A DNA stretch of 43,892 nucleotides, from contig JAGRJP010000024.1 in NCBI GenBank assembly GCA_020442665.1, positions 1-43,892 on the forward strand, in the 5' to 3' direction. The notes under the pieces were generated by a model, which ran no database searches, had not been told where the DNA came from, and saw only the letters and a program-made list of their open reading frames with translations. The stretch comes from Lysobacterales bacterium (GTDB lineage Bacteria; Pseudomonadota; Gammaproteobacteria; Xanthomonadales; Marinicellaceae). Within the stretch, counting starts at the first letter, position 1. Each line of letters begins with the position of its first letter. Both the position numbers and the translations under genes were made by a program. Below are positions 1-8,905 of this stretch, piece after piece.

Positions 1-1242
1 CCGGACACTCCTGAATTTGAGTTCTATGTGAAAGAAATCGTCAAGGAAATGACGGTCAAGTGCGGACAAAAATGTACGGCGATTCGTCGTGTTATTGTTC
101 CGCGTGAACTCATGACTTCGGTCGCCGATGCCGTTTCTGCCCGATTGCAAAAGATTGCTATCGGAAATCCTCAGTCTGAAGATGTGCGTATGGGTTCTCT
201 TGCCAGCGAAAGCCAACGAAAAGAAGTTCGTGAAAGAGTTGAAGAGTTATCAAAATATGCTGAATTGATTTATGGCGACCCAAACCAAATCGTAACAGTT
301 GATGCAGATGCTGAAAACGGGGCGTTTATTTCCCCTATCTTGCTTGCCTGCGATGATCCGTTTGAGAAATCAGGAGTCCATGACATTGAAGCTTTCGGGC
401 CGGTCAGCACACTGATGCCTTATGATTCTCTGGATGATGCGGCAAAACTTGCCAATTTGGGCCAAGGTTCATTGGTGGGTTCGATTTTTGGTCATGATGA
501 CGACAATGTTAGTGAGCTGGTTATGCAAACTGCTTGTTATCATGGTCGAATGGTTTTAATCAACCGGGATAATGCCAAAGCTTCAACGGGACATGGTTCT
601 CCGTTACCTCATTTGGTTCACGGTGGTCCGGGACGAGCCGGCGGCGGTGAAGAAATGGGCGGTAAACGGGGTGTCATGCATTACATGCAACGCACCGCTC
701 TGCAAGGTACACCGACAACAATTAGCAAAATTTGCAATAAATACATTGGCAATGCCAAACAAACTCAACCGCCCAAACATCCGTTCCGACTGTATTTTGA
801 AGAGTTGGAAATCGGCCACACTTTAATTTCAGACTCTCGAACCATTACTTTGGAAGATATCGAGAAATTTGCCGATTTGAGCGGTGATAAGTTTTATGCG
901 CACATGGATGAAGATTCAGCTGCTGCTAATCCATTCTTTGACGGACGAGTGGCTCATGGCTATTTTATTGTTTCAATGGCGGCCGGATTATTTGTCGAAC
1001 CGGCACCGGGTCCTGTTCTTGCAAATTACGGAATCGATGAATTGCGATTTACCGAACCGGTTTATCCCGAAGATGATTTAACGGTTCGTTTGACTTGCAA
1101 ACAAAAATCCTATCGTCGTGGTAAAGGTTATGGCGAGGTTCGTTGGGATATTGCCATCACCAATCAGGACGATGTGATTGTTGCACAATATGATATTTTG
1201 ACTATGGTTGCTTCAAAATACGAAGAATTTAACGATGATTAG
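1..1242 (+). CDS. paaZ: PaaZ-type bifunctional protein, 3' part (aldehyde dehydrogenase plus MaoC hydratase)
   Basis: The gene is open at the left edge; about 413 residues remain. The first part is the end of an aldehyde dehydrogenase domain: the catalytic cysteine is in GQKCTAIRR (Cys at nt 73-75). From about residue 258 a MaoC-like hydratase domain follows, with the Asp/His dyad in GDKFYAH (nt 886-888 and 901-903). This domain order is that of PaaZ, which hydrolyses the oxepin-CoA ring and oxidises the resulting semialdehyde during aerobic phenylacetate breakdown in the cytoplasm. E. coli PaaZ is about 680 residues, so roughly the N-terminal 40% lies outside. No other paa gene is visible downstream, so the pathway assignment rests on this protein alone. 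A related MaoC-ALDH fusion with another substrate is possible. The stop overlaps the next start by 8 nt. Confidence 0.82.
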   Translation, partial: PDTPEFEFYVKEIVKEMTVKCGQKCTAIRRVIVPRELMTSVADAVSARLQKIAIGNPQSEDVRMGSLASESQRKEVRERVEELSKYAELIYGDPNQIVTVDADAENGAFISPILLACDDPFEKSGVHDIEAFGPVSTLMPYDSLDDAAKLANLGQGSLVGSIFGHDDDNVSELVMQTACYHGRMVLINRDNAKASTGHGSPLPHLVHGGPGRAGGGEEMGGKRGVMHYMQRTALQGTPTTISKICNKYIGNAKQTQPPKHPFRLYFEELEIGHTLISDSRTITLEDIEKFADLSGDKFYAHMDEDSAAANPFFDGRVAHGYFIVSMAAGLFVEPAPGPVLANYGIDELRFTEPVYPEDDLTVRLTCKQKSYRRGKGYGEVRWDIAITNQDDVIVAQYDILTMVASKYEEFNDD

Positions 1243-1795
1243 AAAATTTCTCCTATGGGTGTTAAAGATTTTTGGCTGGAAAGTGATTATCAATTTGCCC
1301 GATGCAAAGCGCTATGTTGTGATTGCTGCTCCTCATACCAGTAATTGGGATTTTCCTTTGGGTCTTTGTTATATTTGGGGGGCAGGCATTCCCTTTCGCT
1401 ATATGGGTAAAAGTGCCTTGTTTAAATGGCCACAAAAGTATCTGTTCAAAATGCTAGGCGGTTTTCCGGTTGATCGTGACAATAAAACCAAGTTAACTAC
1501 CAAAATGGCAAATTTTATCAATTCGCAGGATAAAATTGCACTAGCACTTGCTCCCGAGGGTACTCGTTCTAAACTTGAATATTGGCGCACCGGCTTTTAT
1601 TACATTGCGCTGGAAGCAAAAGTGCCGATAGCCATGGCGGCTTTGAATTATGGAAAAAGAGAACTGGGCATTATGAAAACATTCATGCCGAGTGGAGACA
1701 TCAATGCCGACATGAAAATCATTCAAAACTTTTACAAAGATGTAAAAGGTAAATATCCTGAGAAACAAAGCCCGATTAAAATCAAACCACAATGA
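1235..1795 (+). CDS. Small lysophospholipid / 1-acylglycerol-3-phosphate-type acyltransferase
   Basis: A 186-residue protein of the PlsC-like glycerolipid acyltransferase superfamily. It has the H-x4-D catalytic motif (HTSNWD, residues 34-39) and the phosphate-binding APEGTRS block (about 106-112), followed by a hydrophobic stretch with YYIALEAKVPIA. The family transfers acyl groups from acyl-CoA or acyl-ACP to lysolipids at the inner membrane. It is shorter than PlsC (about 245 residues) and matches the short family members. I chose ATG 1235, which overlaps the paaZ stop and has GAAGAA just upstream; a TTG at 1208 would only extend the protein into paaZ. It is followed by a phosphopantetheinyl transferase with a 4-nt ATGA overlap, so translation is probably coupled. 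Its exact acceptor lipid cannot be told. Confidence 0.8.
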   Translation: MIRKFLLWVLKIFGWKVIINLPDAKRYVVIAAPHTSNWDFPLGLCYIWGAGIPFRYMGKSALFKWPQKYLFKMLGGFPVDRDNKTKLTTKMANFINSQDKIALALAPEGTRSKLEYWRTGFYYIALEAKVPIAMAALNYGKRELGIMKTFMPSGDINADMKIIQNFYKDVKGKYPEKQSPIKIKPQ

Positions 1796-2340
1796 TTTAT
1801 GTTCACAGATATCAGTTTTCAGATAATATAAAACATCGCTCCAAGGAAATTCTCAAATTGAATATATCGAATTATCTGAATCGAGATATAAATAAAATAG
1901 AAATTAAATACAACGAAAATGGCAAGCCGTTTACTGATGATTTATTTTTCTCACAGTCTCACAGCCAAAATCAGCTAGTTCAGGTGTTCTCTCAAAAAGC
2001 TGAACTTGGTGTTGATTTGGAACATATAAACTCACAGAGAAAATATTTGCAACTGGCAAATAGATATTTTCATGCGAACGAGTATAAATATTTGAAAAGT
2101 TTAAACAATCATGAGTCTGCAAAGTTGTTTTTTCAACTTTGGACGAGTAAAGAATCTGTCTGTAAAGCCAAAGGCGGTCGATTATGGTATTTTTTGGATG
2201 ACAACTATTTAACTAATAAAAATTTACTGGTAAATTATATTCATGGTTTCCACATAAAAAGTATTATTGAAGAGAACTTTTGTTTGACCTTAGCATCAGA
2301 AACACTAATAAAGGATATAGTCTTCGTACAAGATGAGTAA
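1792..2340 (+). CDS. 4'-phosphopantetheinyl transferase superfamily protein
   Basis: A 182-residue Sfp/AcpT-like enzyme that would transfer the phosphopantetheine arm of CoA to a serine on acyl or peptidyl carrier proteins. Family motifs are present in order: NGKP (43-46), SQSHS in place of the usual LSHS (54-58), the metal site GVDLE (Asp75, Glu77) and W-x2-KE-x3-K (Trp117, Lys120, Glu121, Lys125). The length is between AcpS and Sfp, typical of the short Sfp-like group. Start and stop overlap both neighbours (ATGA at 1792; 8 nt with the next gene at 2333), indicating one transcript. No carrier protein, PKS or NRPS is encoded here, so its target lies elsewhere. The gene looks more AT-rich than paaZ. 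Confidence 0.85.
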   Translation: MIYVHRYQFSDNIKHRSKEILKLNISNYLNRDINKIEIKYNENGKPFTDDLFFSQSHSQNQLVQVFSQKAELGVDLEHINSQRKYLQLANRYFHANEYKYLKSLNNHESAKLFFQLWTSKESVCKAKGGRLWYFLDDNYLTNKNLLVNYIHGFHIKSIIEENFCLTLASETLIKDIVFVQDE

Positions 2341-4072
2341 ACTGATTTCTATTTTCTGCTTTTTCGGTCTGTTGGCAGCATGTCACCCAAGTCCTGAGGT
2401 GATACGAAAAGTCAACGAAATTACCTATAAGCAAAAGGATAAAACTTTAACATGCCCGCAAGAAAATCCTGTAAACTGCGCAATCGATACTCCTCTTTCA
2501 GAATTATATGATTCAGCAATAAATCAAAATAAAGACTATGTAACACTGCTTGAAAAAGGCGATGAGTCATTGCTTCTTCGTTTGCACATGATTAAATCTG
2601 CTCAGAAAAGAATTGATATTCAAACATTTATCTGGGTGGATGATGAGTCAGGACATTTAATGCTTGCTGAACTTCTTGACGCTGCAAAACGTGGCGTTGA
2701 AGTAAATATTATTGCCGACCAATTGTTTTCAATGGGGAACACATGGCTTTTGTCTGAGTTAGCAACAGTACATAAAAATTTCAATATGAAATTATTCAAT
2801 CCACTCTTCAATGAAGGACACTTATCACCTTTTGATTTTTTTAGTGCTGTAGCCTGTTGTATGTATAACCTCAACAGAAGAATGCACAATAAATTATTTT
2901 TGGTTGACGGAAAATATGGCATTACAGGAGGAAGAAACTACAATGATCGTTACTTTGATTGGGATGCTACATTTAATTATCGAGACCGCGATGTCATAGC
3001 CATAGGAAATGTTGCTCAAGAAATGCAAAGTTCATTTAATGAATTCTGGGAATCTCCATGGGTTGTGCCTATTGAGAATCTCGATGATGTCGCTTATCGC
3101 ATTCTGAATGACCAAAAAAATGAGACTGATTGGGTTATTGGAGAGAGTAAAAAATCAAGGAAGATGGTGCTTAATTCTTTTGATTATAAAACTATCAAAA
3201 ACCTATTTGTCAATACTGCAATTGCGGTCGATAGTATAGAATATTTCAGCGATTCACCAGAAAGTTTGTTCACTAGGAGTAAGTCAAAAAGAGAAAACTA
3301 TAAATTGATGAGCATTAAAATCAAGGATTTGATACTCTCAGCCAAAGATAAAATTTTATTACAAACTCCTTATTTGGTTCTGAGTAAAAAAGCCTATCGT
3401 TCATTGAAGTCATTGAGAAAAAATAATTCCGATATTGACATCACTGTTTCAACAAACAGTCTTTCTTCGACGGATGCATTTTACGTTTATGCGATTTCGT
3501 TTAAACACAAAAAGAAATACCTGAAAAAATTAGGGTTAAATATTTTTGAATATAAACAAAACCCTAAACACAAACTTGAAATGTTTGGAGAAATTGCCGA
3601 AAACCCTCAAACTCGTTTTGGAATGCATGCAAAGACCATTATCATTGACGATGATGTGTCTATGATTGGCACGCATAATTTCGATCATCGCTCAGATGTT
3701 TTAAATACCGAATCCGGACTCATCATTCACTCAAAAGAATTGGTGATAGAACTCAGAAAATATATCGAAGAAGATATGAAACCGGAGAATGCTTGGGTGA
3801 TTGCACCAAACAAAAAAATACCGGTTCTCAGTTTTTTTAGTGGGATAATTGCTACTGTTTCACGTTCACTACCGGTACTTGATATTTGGCCTTTCCGTTA
3901 CTCAAGTAGTTTTGACTTGAAAGAAGGAATGCCACCTGTCAGCATATATCATCCGGATTTTTACGATAATTACGAAAATGTTGGCAGTTTTCCTGATGTA
4001 AATTTGTCATCCAAGCAAATCCAAACGATAATTATAAGTGCATTTGCAGGTTTTGCCGAACCGGTGATGTAG
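2333..4072 (+). CDS. ClsC-like phospholipase D family lipoprotein (cardiolipin synthase type)
   Basis: A 579-residue protein with two HKD phosphodiesterase motifs: HNKLFLVD (His185, Lys187, Asp192) followed by GGRNYND, and MHAKTIIIDD (His432, Lys434, Asp439) followed by GTHNFDHRS. The pair forms one active site that exchanges phosphatidyl groups through a phospho-histidine intermediate. The N-terminus is a lipoprotein signal with lipobox LAAC (Cys17), placing the enzyme on the periplasmic side of a membrane. Architecture and length resemble ClsC/YmdC, which makes cardiolipin from phosphatidylglycerol and phosphatidylethanolamine. The start overlaps the preceding gene by 8 nt, tying it to the acyltransferase and phosphopantetheinyl transferase. 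Cardiolipin synthesis is likely but not proven; a general phospholipase D is the alternative. Confidence 0.8.
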   Translation: MSKLISIFCFFGLLAACHPSPEVIRKVNEITYKQKDKTLTCPQENPVNCAIDTPLSELYDSAINQNKDYVTLLEKGDESLLLRLHMIKSAQKRIDIQTFIWVDDESGHLMLAELLDAAKRGVEVNIIADQLFSMGNTWLLSELATVHKNFNMKLFNPLFNEGHLSPFDFFSAVACCMYNLNRRMHNKLFLVDGKYGITGGRNYNDRYFDWDATFNYRDRDVIAIGNVAQEMQSSFNEFWESPWVVPIENLDDVAYRILNDQKNETDWVIGESKKSRKMVLNSFDYKTIKNLFVNTAIAVDSIEYFSDSPESLFTRSKSKRENYKLMSIKIKDLILSAKDKILLQTPYLVLSKKAYRSLKSLRKNNSDIDITVSTNSLSSTDAFYVYAISFKHKKKYLKKLGLNIFEYKQNPKHKLEMFGEIAENPQTRFGMHAKTIIIDDDVSMIGTHNFDHRSDVLNTESGLIIHSKELVIELRKYIEEDMKPENAWVIAPNKKIPVLSFFSGIIATVSRSLPVLDIWPFRYSSSFDLKEGMPPVSIYHPDFYDNYENVGSFPDVNLSSKQIQTIIISAFAGFAEPVM

Positions 4073-4102
4073 TAGCCATAATGATATGAGAAATAAGTAA
4101 AA

Positions 4103-5431
4103 ATGAAGAAATACATACTAATATTTATTACCGTAGTTATTTTATTGTCGATTTATCCGACATGGAGATATTTTTCAAATGCAAAAATCTTTGCTAATAC
4201 TGTTCTCAATTACGCTTCAAATCTTGGACAATGGACAAACAGTGGTATCAGTACGAGTTTAAATGGCAAAATTACTGTCAGAAACCCTGTCTTCACCCCA
4301 AATGGTTACTCTCAGGGAATGCAGGCAGACAGCATGATTATTACAGCACAACCTATGTTTCTTCTCAAAAACAGTAGGTCTGATTTGCAAGATATGCTCC
4401 CTGAAAATCTGACCGTTGCTGTTAACAGCATACAACTCAATGATAATGCTGACGATTTATATCAATCATTGAGACAGTCGGCATTATGGAAACTTCAGGC
4501 CGGATTTGCGGGCAGTTTTGGTTGTTCCAAAGAGGCTACAACTGAATATGATACACAAAGCTGGGAGCAAATCATTAGCACCAACCAAGTTTACAATTTT
4601 GATTTATATTACTCTCGTCAAAATAACGGAAGTATTGACACCGACATCACTTTGGATGCAGAAAATATGTTTACTTCAACCTGGTCCGGAAATTTGAAAT
4701 CGGGTTTCAATGATAAACAAATTGTGATTCGGGATTTACTGGTTGATAAACTCTATTATTATTATCTAGACTATGGGTTTAACAAAGTAAAGAACAAAGC
4801 TTGCTCAGCAAACTATAAAGGTTCTTACGCAGCGTACCGTTCCAAAGCGGAAAACAACATTCAAGAGTATTTAAGAACCAATTATCTCAAAGAACTTCCA
4901 AAAGAATTTTTGCTGTGGTTCCACAAATCTCTTCAATCGGATGTTGAGTACAACGCTATTTTTGAATTTGCAGAGCGTCAGTATCTCAATAAATTTTTTG
5001 ATATGACACAAGTGGATTTTTTATCTCAGGTTAAAACTGAAATCGGAACGACAGAAAATGACTATATGCTTGTCGAGTTAGCTGAGGTTGACTATACCAA
5101 AGTGGATACAGAAAGACTCAAACAAGAACTTGAACAAAGAGAAGAACAAAAAAGACAAGAAGAGTTGAAAAGACTCGCTGAAGAGGAAAACAAAATGAAA
5201 CCGATTGTACATACAATCGGCGGAGCCAAATCAACAAAAGTCCCTCTCAACAATATTGCTTCAGCGATTGGTAAAAGAGTTCGTATTAAAACTTGGAGAG
5301 GAAGACCTGTTATTGGCTATTTATTATCGGTTGAGAACAACCTGGTCGAACTGGAATCAATTTTCCGAACCGGTCGAGCAAGAATCTCTGTGCCTCTGGA
5401 CAAGGTTTCTTCGGTCGAAATTGTCCCATAG
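4103..5431 (+). CDS. Membrane-anchored protein of unknown function with C-terminal coiled coil
   Basis: A 442-residue protein I do not recognise. One hydrophobic segment (about residues 3-20) could be a signal anchor; the rest looks soluble and exported. Residues from about 335 to 370 are a charged K/E/Q-rich segment likely to form a coiled coil. It is followed by a compact basic tail of about 60 residues starting near IGKRVRIKTWRGRP, which looks like a small beta-barrel (LSm/SH3-like fold, inference). The middle contains several isolated cysteines. It starts 30 nt after the ClsC-like gene, on the same strand, and is followed 31 nt later by the transporter genes, so it probably shares their transcript. 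Its function cannot be assigned. Confidence 0.75.
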   Translation: MKKYILIFITVVILLSIYPTWRYFSNAKIFANTVLNYASNLGQWTNSGISTSLNGKITVRNPVFTPNGYSQGMQADSMIITAQPMFLLKNSRSDLQDMLPENLTVAVNSIQLNDNADDLYQSLRQSALWKLQAGFAGSFGCSKEATTEYDTQSWEQIISTNQVYNFDLYYSRQNNGSIDTDITLDAENMFTSTWSGNLKSGFNDKQIVIRDLLVDKLYYYYLDYGFNKVKNKACSANYKGSYAAYRSKAENNIQEYLRTNYLKELPKEFLLWFHKSLQSDVEYNAIFEFAERQYLNKFFDMTQVDFLSQVKTEIGTTENDYMLVELAEVDYTKVDTERLKQELEQREEQKRQEELKRLAEEENKMKPIVHTIGGAKSTKVPLNNIASAIGKRVRIKTWRGRPVIGYLLSVENNLVELESIFRTGRARISVPLDKVSSVEIVP

Positions 5432-5462
5432 CTTAAAGAAACTAATTTAATCTTAATCTGGA

Positions 5463-6401
5463 ATGAGACAATATATTGCACTACTTCTGTTGCTGCTGGT
5501 GACTATTATTTTTTCATTGACTACTGGTAGTATCTCTATTCCTCTTGCAGAGATGTTTTCAGAAAAGTATCACACCATCATATTTGAAATCAGAATTCCC
5601 CGAATGGCCAATGCAATAATTGTCGGAGCTTTACTTTCTGTTTCGGGTTTAATGATTCAGAACTTAGTAAAAAATCCTCTGGCTGACCCATATATTTTGG
5701 GTGTTTCAGGCGCTTCTGCAATGGTTCAACTATTGCTCATTGCCTTTGGAATTGTATTGCCTTTCAGCCTTTTCATGCTTACAGGTTTCATGGCTACGTT
5801 ATTAGCATTACTTTTGTTATTGCTCATTTCATCCAAAAAAAGTTTAAACTCAACCAATTTATTATTAAGCGGGGTGGTTTTAGCTTTTGCTTATTCAGCA
5901 ATTATCAGCTTAATTCTCACTCTCAGTCCTACGGCAACAACTAAGCCCATTTTGTTTTGGTTGATGGGTGATTTGGGTTACAGTTCATTCAGTCTATTCC
6001 CGATTATTGCTCTAATCATTGGTTCACTTTGGATCTTTCAATATCACAAAGAGTTGGATTTGCTCGCAAGAGGTGAGTTTTTTGCTCTGAAATGCGGTGT
6101 TAATGTAAGAAAAACCAATTTAGTTTTACTGGTTTCCGCTTCGCTTTTTACTGCAGTAGCTGTTAGCTTAGCAGGAACAATTGGTTTTGTTGGGTTGGTT
6201 ATTCCGCACATCAGTCGATTGATTTTTGGCAATAAACATGCAAAGCTGATTCCTGCATCTATAATTTTGGGAGCGACATTGGTTTTATTAGCCGACACCT
6301 TATCTCGTTGGCTTTTTGCTCCTACACAGCTTCCTGTTGGCATATTTACGGCATTATTTGGCGTTCCTGTTTTTCTTTATTTGCTAAGGAAAAATTCATG
6401 A
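5463..6401 (+). CDS. FecCD/BtuC-family ABC transporter permease
   Basis: A 312-residue polytopic membrane protein with about nine to ten hydrophobic segments. It has family signatures: EIRIPRMANAIIVGALLSVS near the start, NPLADPYILGVSGAS around 73-87 and GFVGLVIPHISRL around 240, the loop that contacts the ATPase. The family imports vitamin B12, haem or ferric siderophores with a periplasmic binding protein. It is slightly shorter than BtuC or FepD (about 325-335). The stop overlaps the ATPase start by 4 nt. No substrate-binding protein or TonB receptor is in view, so the substrate is unknown. The ribosome-binding site is poor. Confidence 0.88.
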   Translation: MRQYIALLLLLLVTIIFSLTTGSISIPLAEMFSEKYHTIIFEIRIPRMANAIIVGALLSVSGLMIQNLVKNPLADPYILGVSGASAMVQLLLIAFGIVLPFSLFMLTGFMATLLALLLLLLISSKKSLNSTNLLLSGVVLAFAYSAIISLILTLSPTATTKPILFWLMGDLGYSSFSLFPIIALIIGSLWIFQYHKELDLLARGEFFALKCGVNVRKTNLVLLVSASLFTAVAVSLAGTIGFVGLVIPHISRLIFGNKHAKLIPASIILGATLVLLADTLSRWLFAPTQLPVGIFTALFGVPVFLYLLRKNS

Positions 6402-7132
6402 TAAAGATAAACCAACTCAACCTCAAAATTGAAAATAAAATTCTGATTAAGAACCTAAGCCTTCAATTGAATAAAGGTGAGTTTTGGGCAATTATTGCAC
6501 GCAATGGGATTGGTAAAACCACCTTGCTTAAAACAATTGCAGGCTTTACTCCATCTGAACCATCGCTAGTAAAGATTAAAGGAAGAAATATCACAGAATA
6601 TTCTGTTTTGGAACGCGCTCAAAAAATTTCATATCTAGAGCAATTACAAGAGGAAGGTTTGGATTGCACCGTCAAACAAGCTGTTTCTTATGGAAGATAT
6701 CCTTGGCATAAATTCAAACTCGATAACTCTGACGAAACAAAGCTGATTGAAAAGGCATTGATGGATATGGACTTACAAGATTTACAGAATAAAAATCTGA
6801 AAAAACTTTCCGGTGGTGAATTGAGAAAAGTCGATATTGCGACCATTTTGTCTCAGAACAGTGAGATTATGATTCTGGATGAACCACTCAATCACCTGGA
6901 TGTTGCCTTTCGTTATCACTTAATGAAACTGCTGAAAAATCTGTCACAAAAAAAATTAATCATAATGGTGACTCATGATATACAATATGTGAAAGAGTAT
7001 TGCAGTCATGTTCTTATGATTTCAAACAAAGGAAAGGGGATTTCCGGCAAGGTTTCTGAGATTATGACTGCTGAAAATGTTAAAAATATACTGGAGATTG
7101 AGCCTGTTGGTGAAATATTTAAATCATTATGA
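6398..7132 (+). CDS. ABC transporter ATP-binding protein, FepC/BtuD type, with altered Walker A
   Basis: The 244-residue ATPase partner of the preceding permease. It has Walker A ARNGIGKT (34-41), signature LSGGE (137-141), Walker B IMILDE (Asp161, Glu162) and the switch histidine in VTHD (His193). The first Walker A glycine is alanine here (nt 6497-6499); lysine and threonine are intact, so activity is likely retained. The start chosen is ATG 6398, which gives an ATGA overlap with the permease; an upstream in-frame extension to 6308 lies inside the permease gene. The end overlaps the next gene by 4 nt. It would energise import of a cobalamin, haem or siderophore-like compound. Confidence 0.87.
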   Translation: MIKINQLNLKIENKILIKNLSLQLNKGEFWAIIARNGIGKTTLLKTIAGFTPSEPSLVKIKGRNITEYSVLERAQKISYLEQLQEEGLDCTVKQAVSYGRYPWHKFKLDNSDETKLIEKALMDMDLQDLQNKNLKKLSGGELRKVDIATILSQNSEIMILDEPLNHLDVAFRYHLMKLLKNLSQKKLIIMVTHDIQYVKEYCSHVLMISNKGKGISGKVSEIMTAENVKNILEIEPVGEIFKSL

Positions 7133-8898
7133 ATAGCAAATTGTCGTTCAGCGAGATTGTCATTCCCATCATCAAGCACCTCTTTCACGAGGGGATTATT
7201 GATAAAAAATCTGCGGATAAAATTATCAGAAATTCAAAATTGATTAAGATGAGTTCCGTACATCCTTACATCAACATTTCTGACTATAACTTAAAAAGTC
7301 TGAAAACCGGCAAACCGATTTCCATTGAGTTTATTACACATTTTGTAGCCAAGATAAACAACCTTGGTTATTTAAAAATTGACCCGACAAAAGTGAATGT
7401 CAGCAGTGTGACCTCTGCGGTTTCACAGGCTTATGCCACCAAACACAAGATTCTTCCGGTTGATATCTCCGATACTACAGTCACATTTGCTGTTGCGAAT
7501 CCCTATGATGACTCCTGGGTGGAAGAGTTACAAAGAATCTTACGACTGAAAGTGATAAGAGTTCACTCCAATCCTTTAGATATTCAGCGGTTGTTATTCG
7601 AGTTCTATGGTGTCAATAAATCAATAAAACATGCACATAAACAGCATAAAAACCGAACCATTGATTCAATTCTCAACCTTGAGCAATTGGTTAAACTAGG
7701 CTCTAAAAATGATTTAAGTGCGGATGATCAACACATTATCAATATTGTGGATTGGTTGTTGCATTATGCGTTTGAACAACGTGCCAGTGATATTCATCTG
7801 GAACCTAAAAGAGAAAACTCCATCATGCGTTTTCGTATTGACGGACGTTTGCATAATGTCTATGTTTTGCCGACGATGGTGATGGCAGCTGTGGTCAGCC
7901 GTATCAAAATTCTTTCTCGCATGGATGTCGCCGAAAAACGTAAACCTCAGGATGGCCGTATTAAAACATTGACCTCAGAAAGCAAAGAAGTTGAACTTCG
8001 TGTCTCAACCATGCCAACGACATTTGGCGAAAAATGTGTGATGCGTATTTTTGACCCCGATGCTGTTGTTGAAAAATATCAGGACTTGGGAATGAGCGAT
8101 TCTGAAATCGACCAGTGGTTACAAATGATTTCTCGTCCCAATGGCATTGTTTTGGTTACCGGTCCGACAGGTTCCGGTAAAACTACAACTCTATATTCAA
8201 CATTGAAAAACCTGGCAACAGAGGATGTCAATGTTTCTTCAGTTGAAGATCCGATTGAGATGGTGTTTCCGGCTCTCAATCAAATGCAGGTCAACTCAAA
8301 AATCGGCGTGAATTTTTCCAGTGGTATTCGTACATTGATGAGGCAAGATCCGGATATTATAATGGTTGGTGAGATTAGGGATTTGGAAACGGCGCAAATG
8401 GCAGTCCAGGCATCTTTAACCGGACATTTGGTTTTATCCACACTGCATACTAATGATGCGCCTTCTGCAATCAACCGTTTACTGGATTTGGGAGTGCCTG
8501 ATTATTTACTTCGTTCAACACTGACCGGTGTGACTGCACAAAGATTGGTTAAGTTGCTTTGTGAACATTGTAAAGAAGAAACCACTGTTTCTGATGAAGT
8601 CTGGACATCACTAACTCATCCCTGGAATATTGCAAAACCCGAAACCATTTATGAAAAGAATGGTTGTCTGGAATGCAGAAATACCGGATATCACGGACGA
8701 ATTGGTGTTTTTGAAATTATGCCGATTCATGCGGATTTACGAGGTATGATTAAAAACAGCATTCCATCGGAAGCTGTGGCTGAACAAGCCTATAAAAGTG
8801 GGATGAAACCACTGAGAGTTTCTCTCTCTGCATTAATTAAATCCGGTAAAACTTCAGTTGAAGAAGCCATTAAACTGGCTCCACCGGAATATAGCTAA
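7129..8898 (+). CDS. GspE/PilB-family secretion or pilus-assembly ATPase
   Basis: A 589-residue hexameric-type ATPase. An N-terminal domain (to about 170, related to the GspE/MshE N-terminal fold) precedes the catalytic core with ASDIHLE, Walker A GPTGSGKT (345-352), the Asp box region SSVEDPIE, Walker B with IIMVGEIRD, and the His box STLHTND. A zinc-binding four-cysteine knuckle is complete (Cys478, Cys481, Cys513, Cys516). Such proteins power type II secretion or type IV pilus polymerisation at the inner membrane. No gsp or pil partner is adjacent; instead it overlaps an ABC ATPase gene by 4 nt (ATGA). It could be the single GspE of a dispersed system or a second PilB. MshE-like c-di-GMP control is possible but the N-terminus is divergent. 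Confidence 0.88.
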   Translation: MNSKLSFSEIVIPIIKHLFHEGIIDKKSADKIIRNSKLIKMSSVHPYINISDYNLKSLKTGKPISIEFITHFVAKINNLGYLKIDPTKVNVSSVTSAVSQAYATKHKILPVDISDTTVTFAVANPYDDSWVEELQRILRLKVIRVHSNPLDIQRLLFEFYGVNKSIKHAHKQHKNRTIDSILNLEQLVKLGSKNDLSADDQHIINIVDWLLHYAFEQRASDIHLEPKRENSIMRFRIDGRLHNVYVLPTMVMAAVVSRIKILSRMDVAEKRKPQDGRIKTLTSESKEVELRVSTMPTTFGEKCVMRIFDPDAVVEKYQDLGMSDSEIDQWLQMISRPNGIVLVTGPTGSGKTTTLYSTLKNLATEDVNVSSVEDPIEMVFPALNQMQVNSKIGVNFSSGIRTLMRQDPDIIMVGEIRDLETAQMAVQASLTGHLVLSTLHTNDAPSAINRLLDLGVPDYLLRSTLTGVTAQRLVKLLCEHCKEETTVSDEVWTSLTHPWNIAKPETIYEKNGCLECRNTGYHGRIGVFEIMPIHADLRGMIKNSIPSEAVAEQAYKSGMKPLRVSLSALIKSGKTSVEEAIKLAPPEYS

Positions 8899-8905
8899 CT
8901 TATAA

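Noticed and set aside
1208-1234. TTG-initiated extension of the acyltransferase frame into paaZ
   Set aside because: ATG 1235 overlaps the paaZ stop in the usual coupled manner and the extra nine residues show no family similarity.
6308-6397. 30-residue N-terminal extension of the ABC ATPase
   Set aside because: It lies wholly inside the permease gene; ATG 6398 gives an ATGA overlap and the normal ATPase start.
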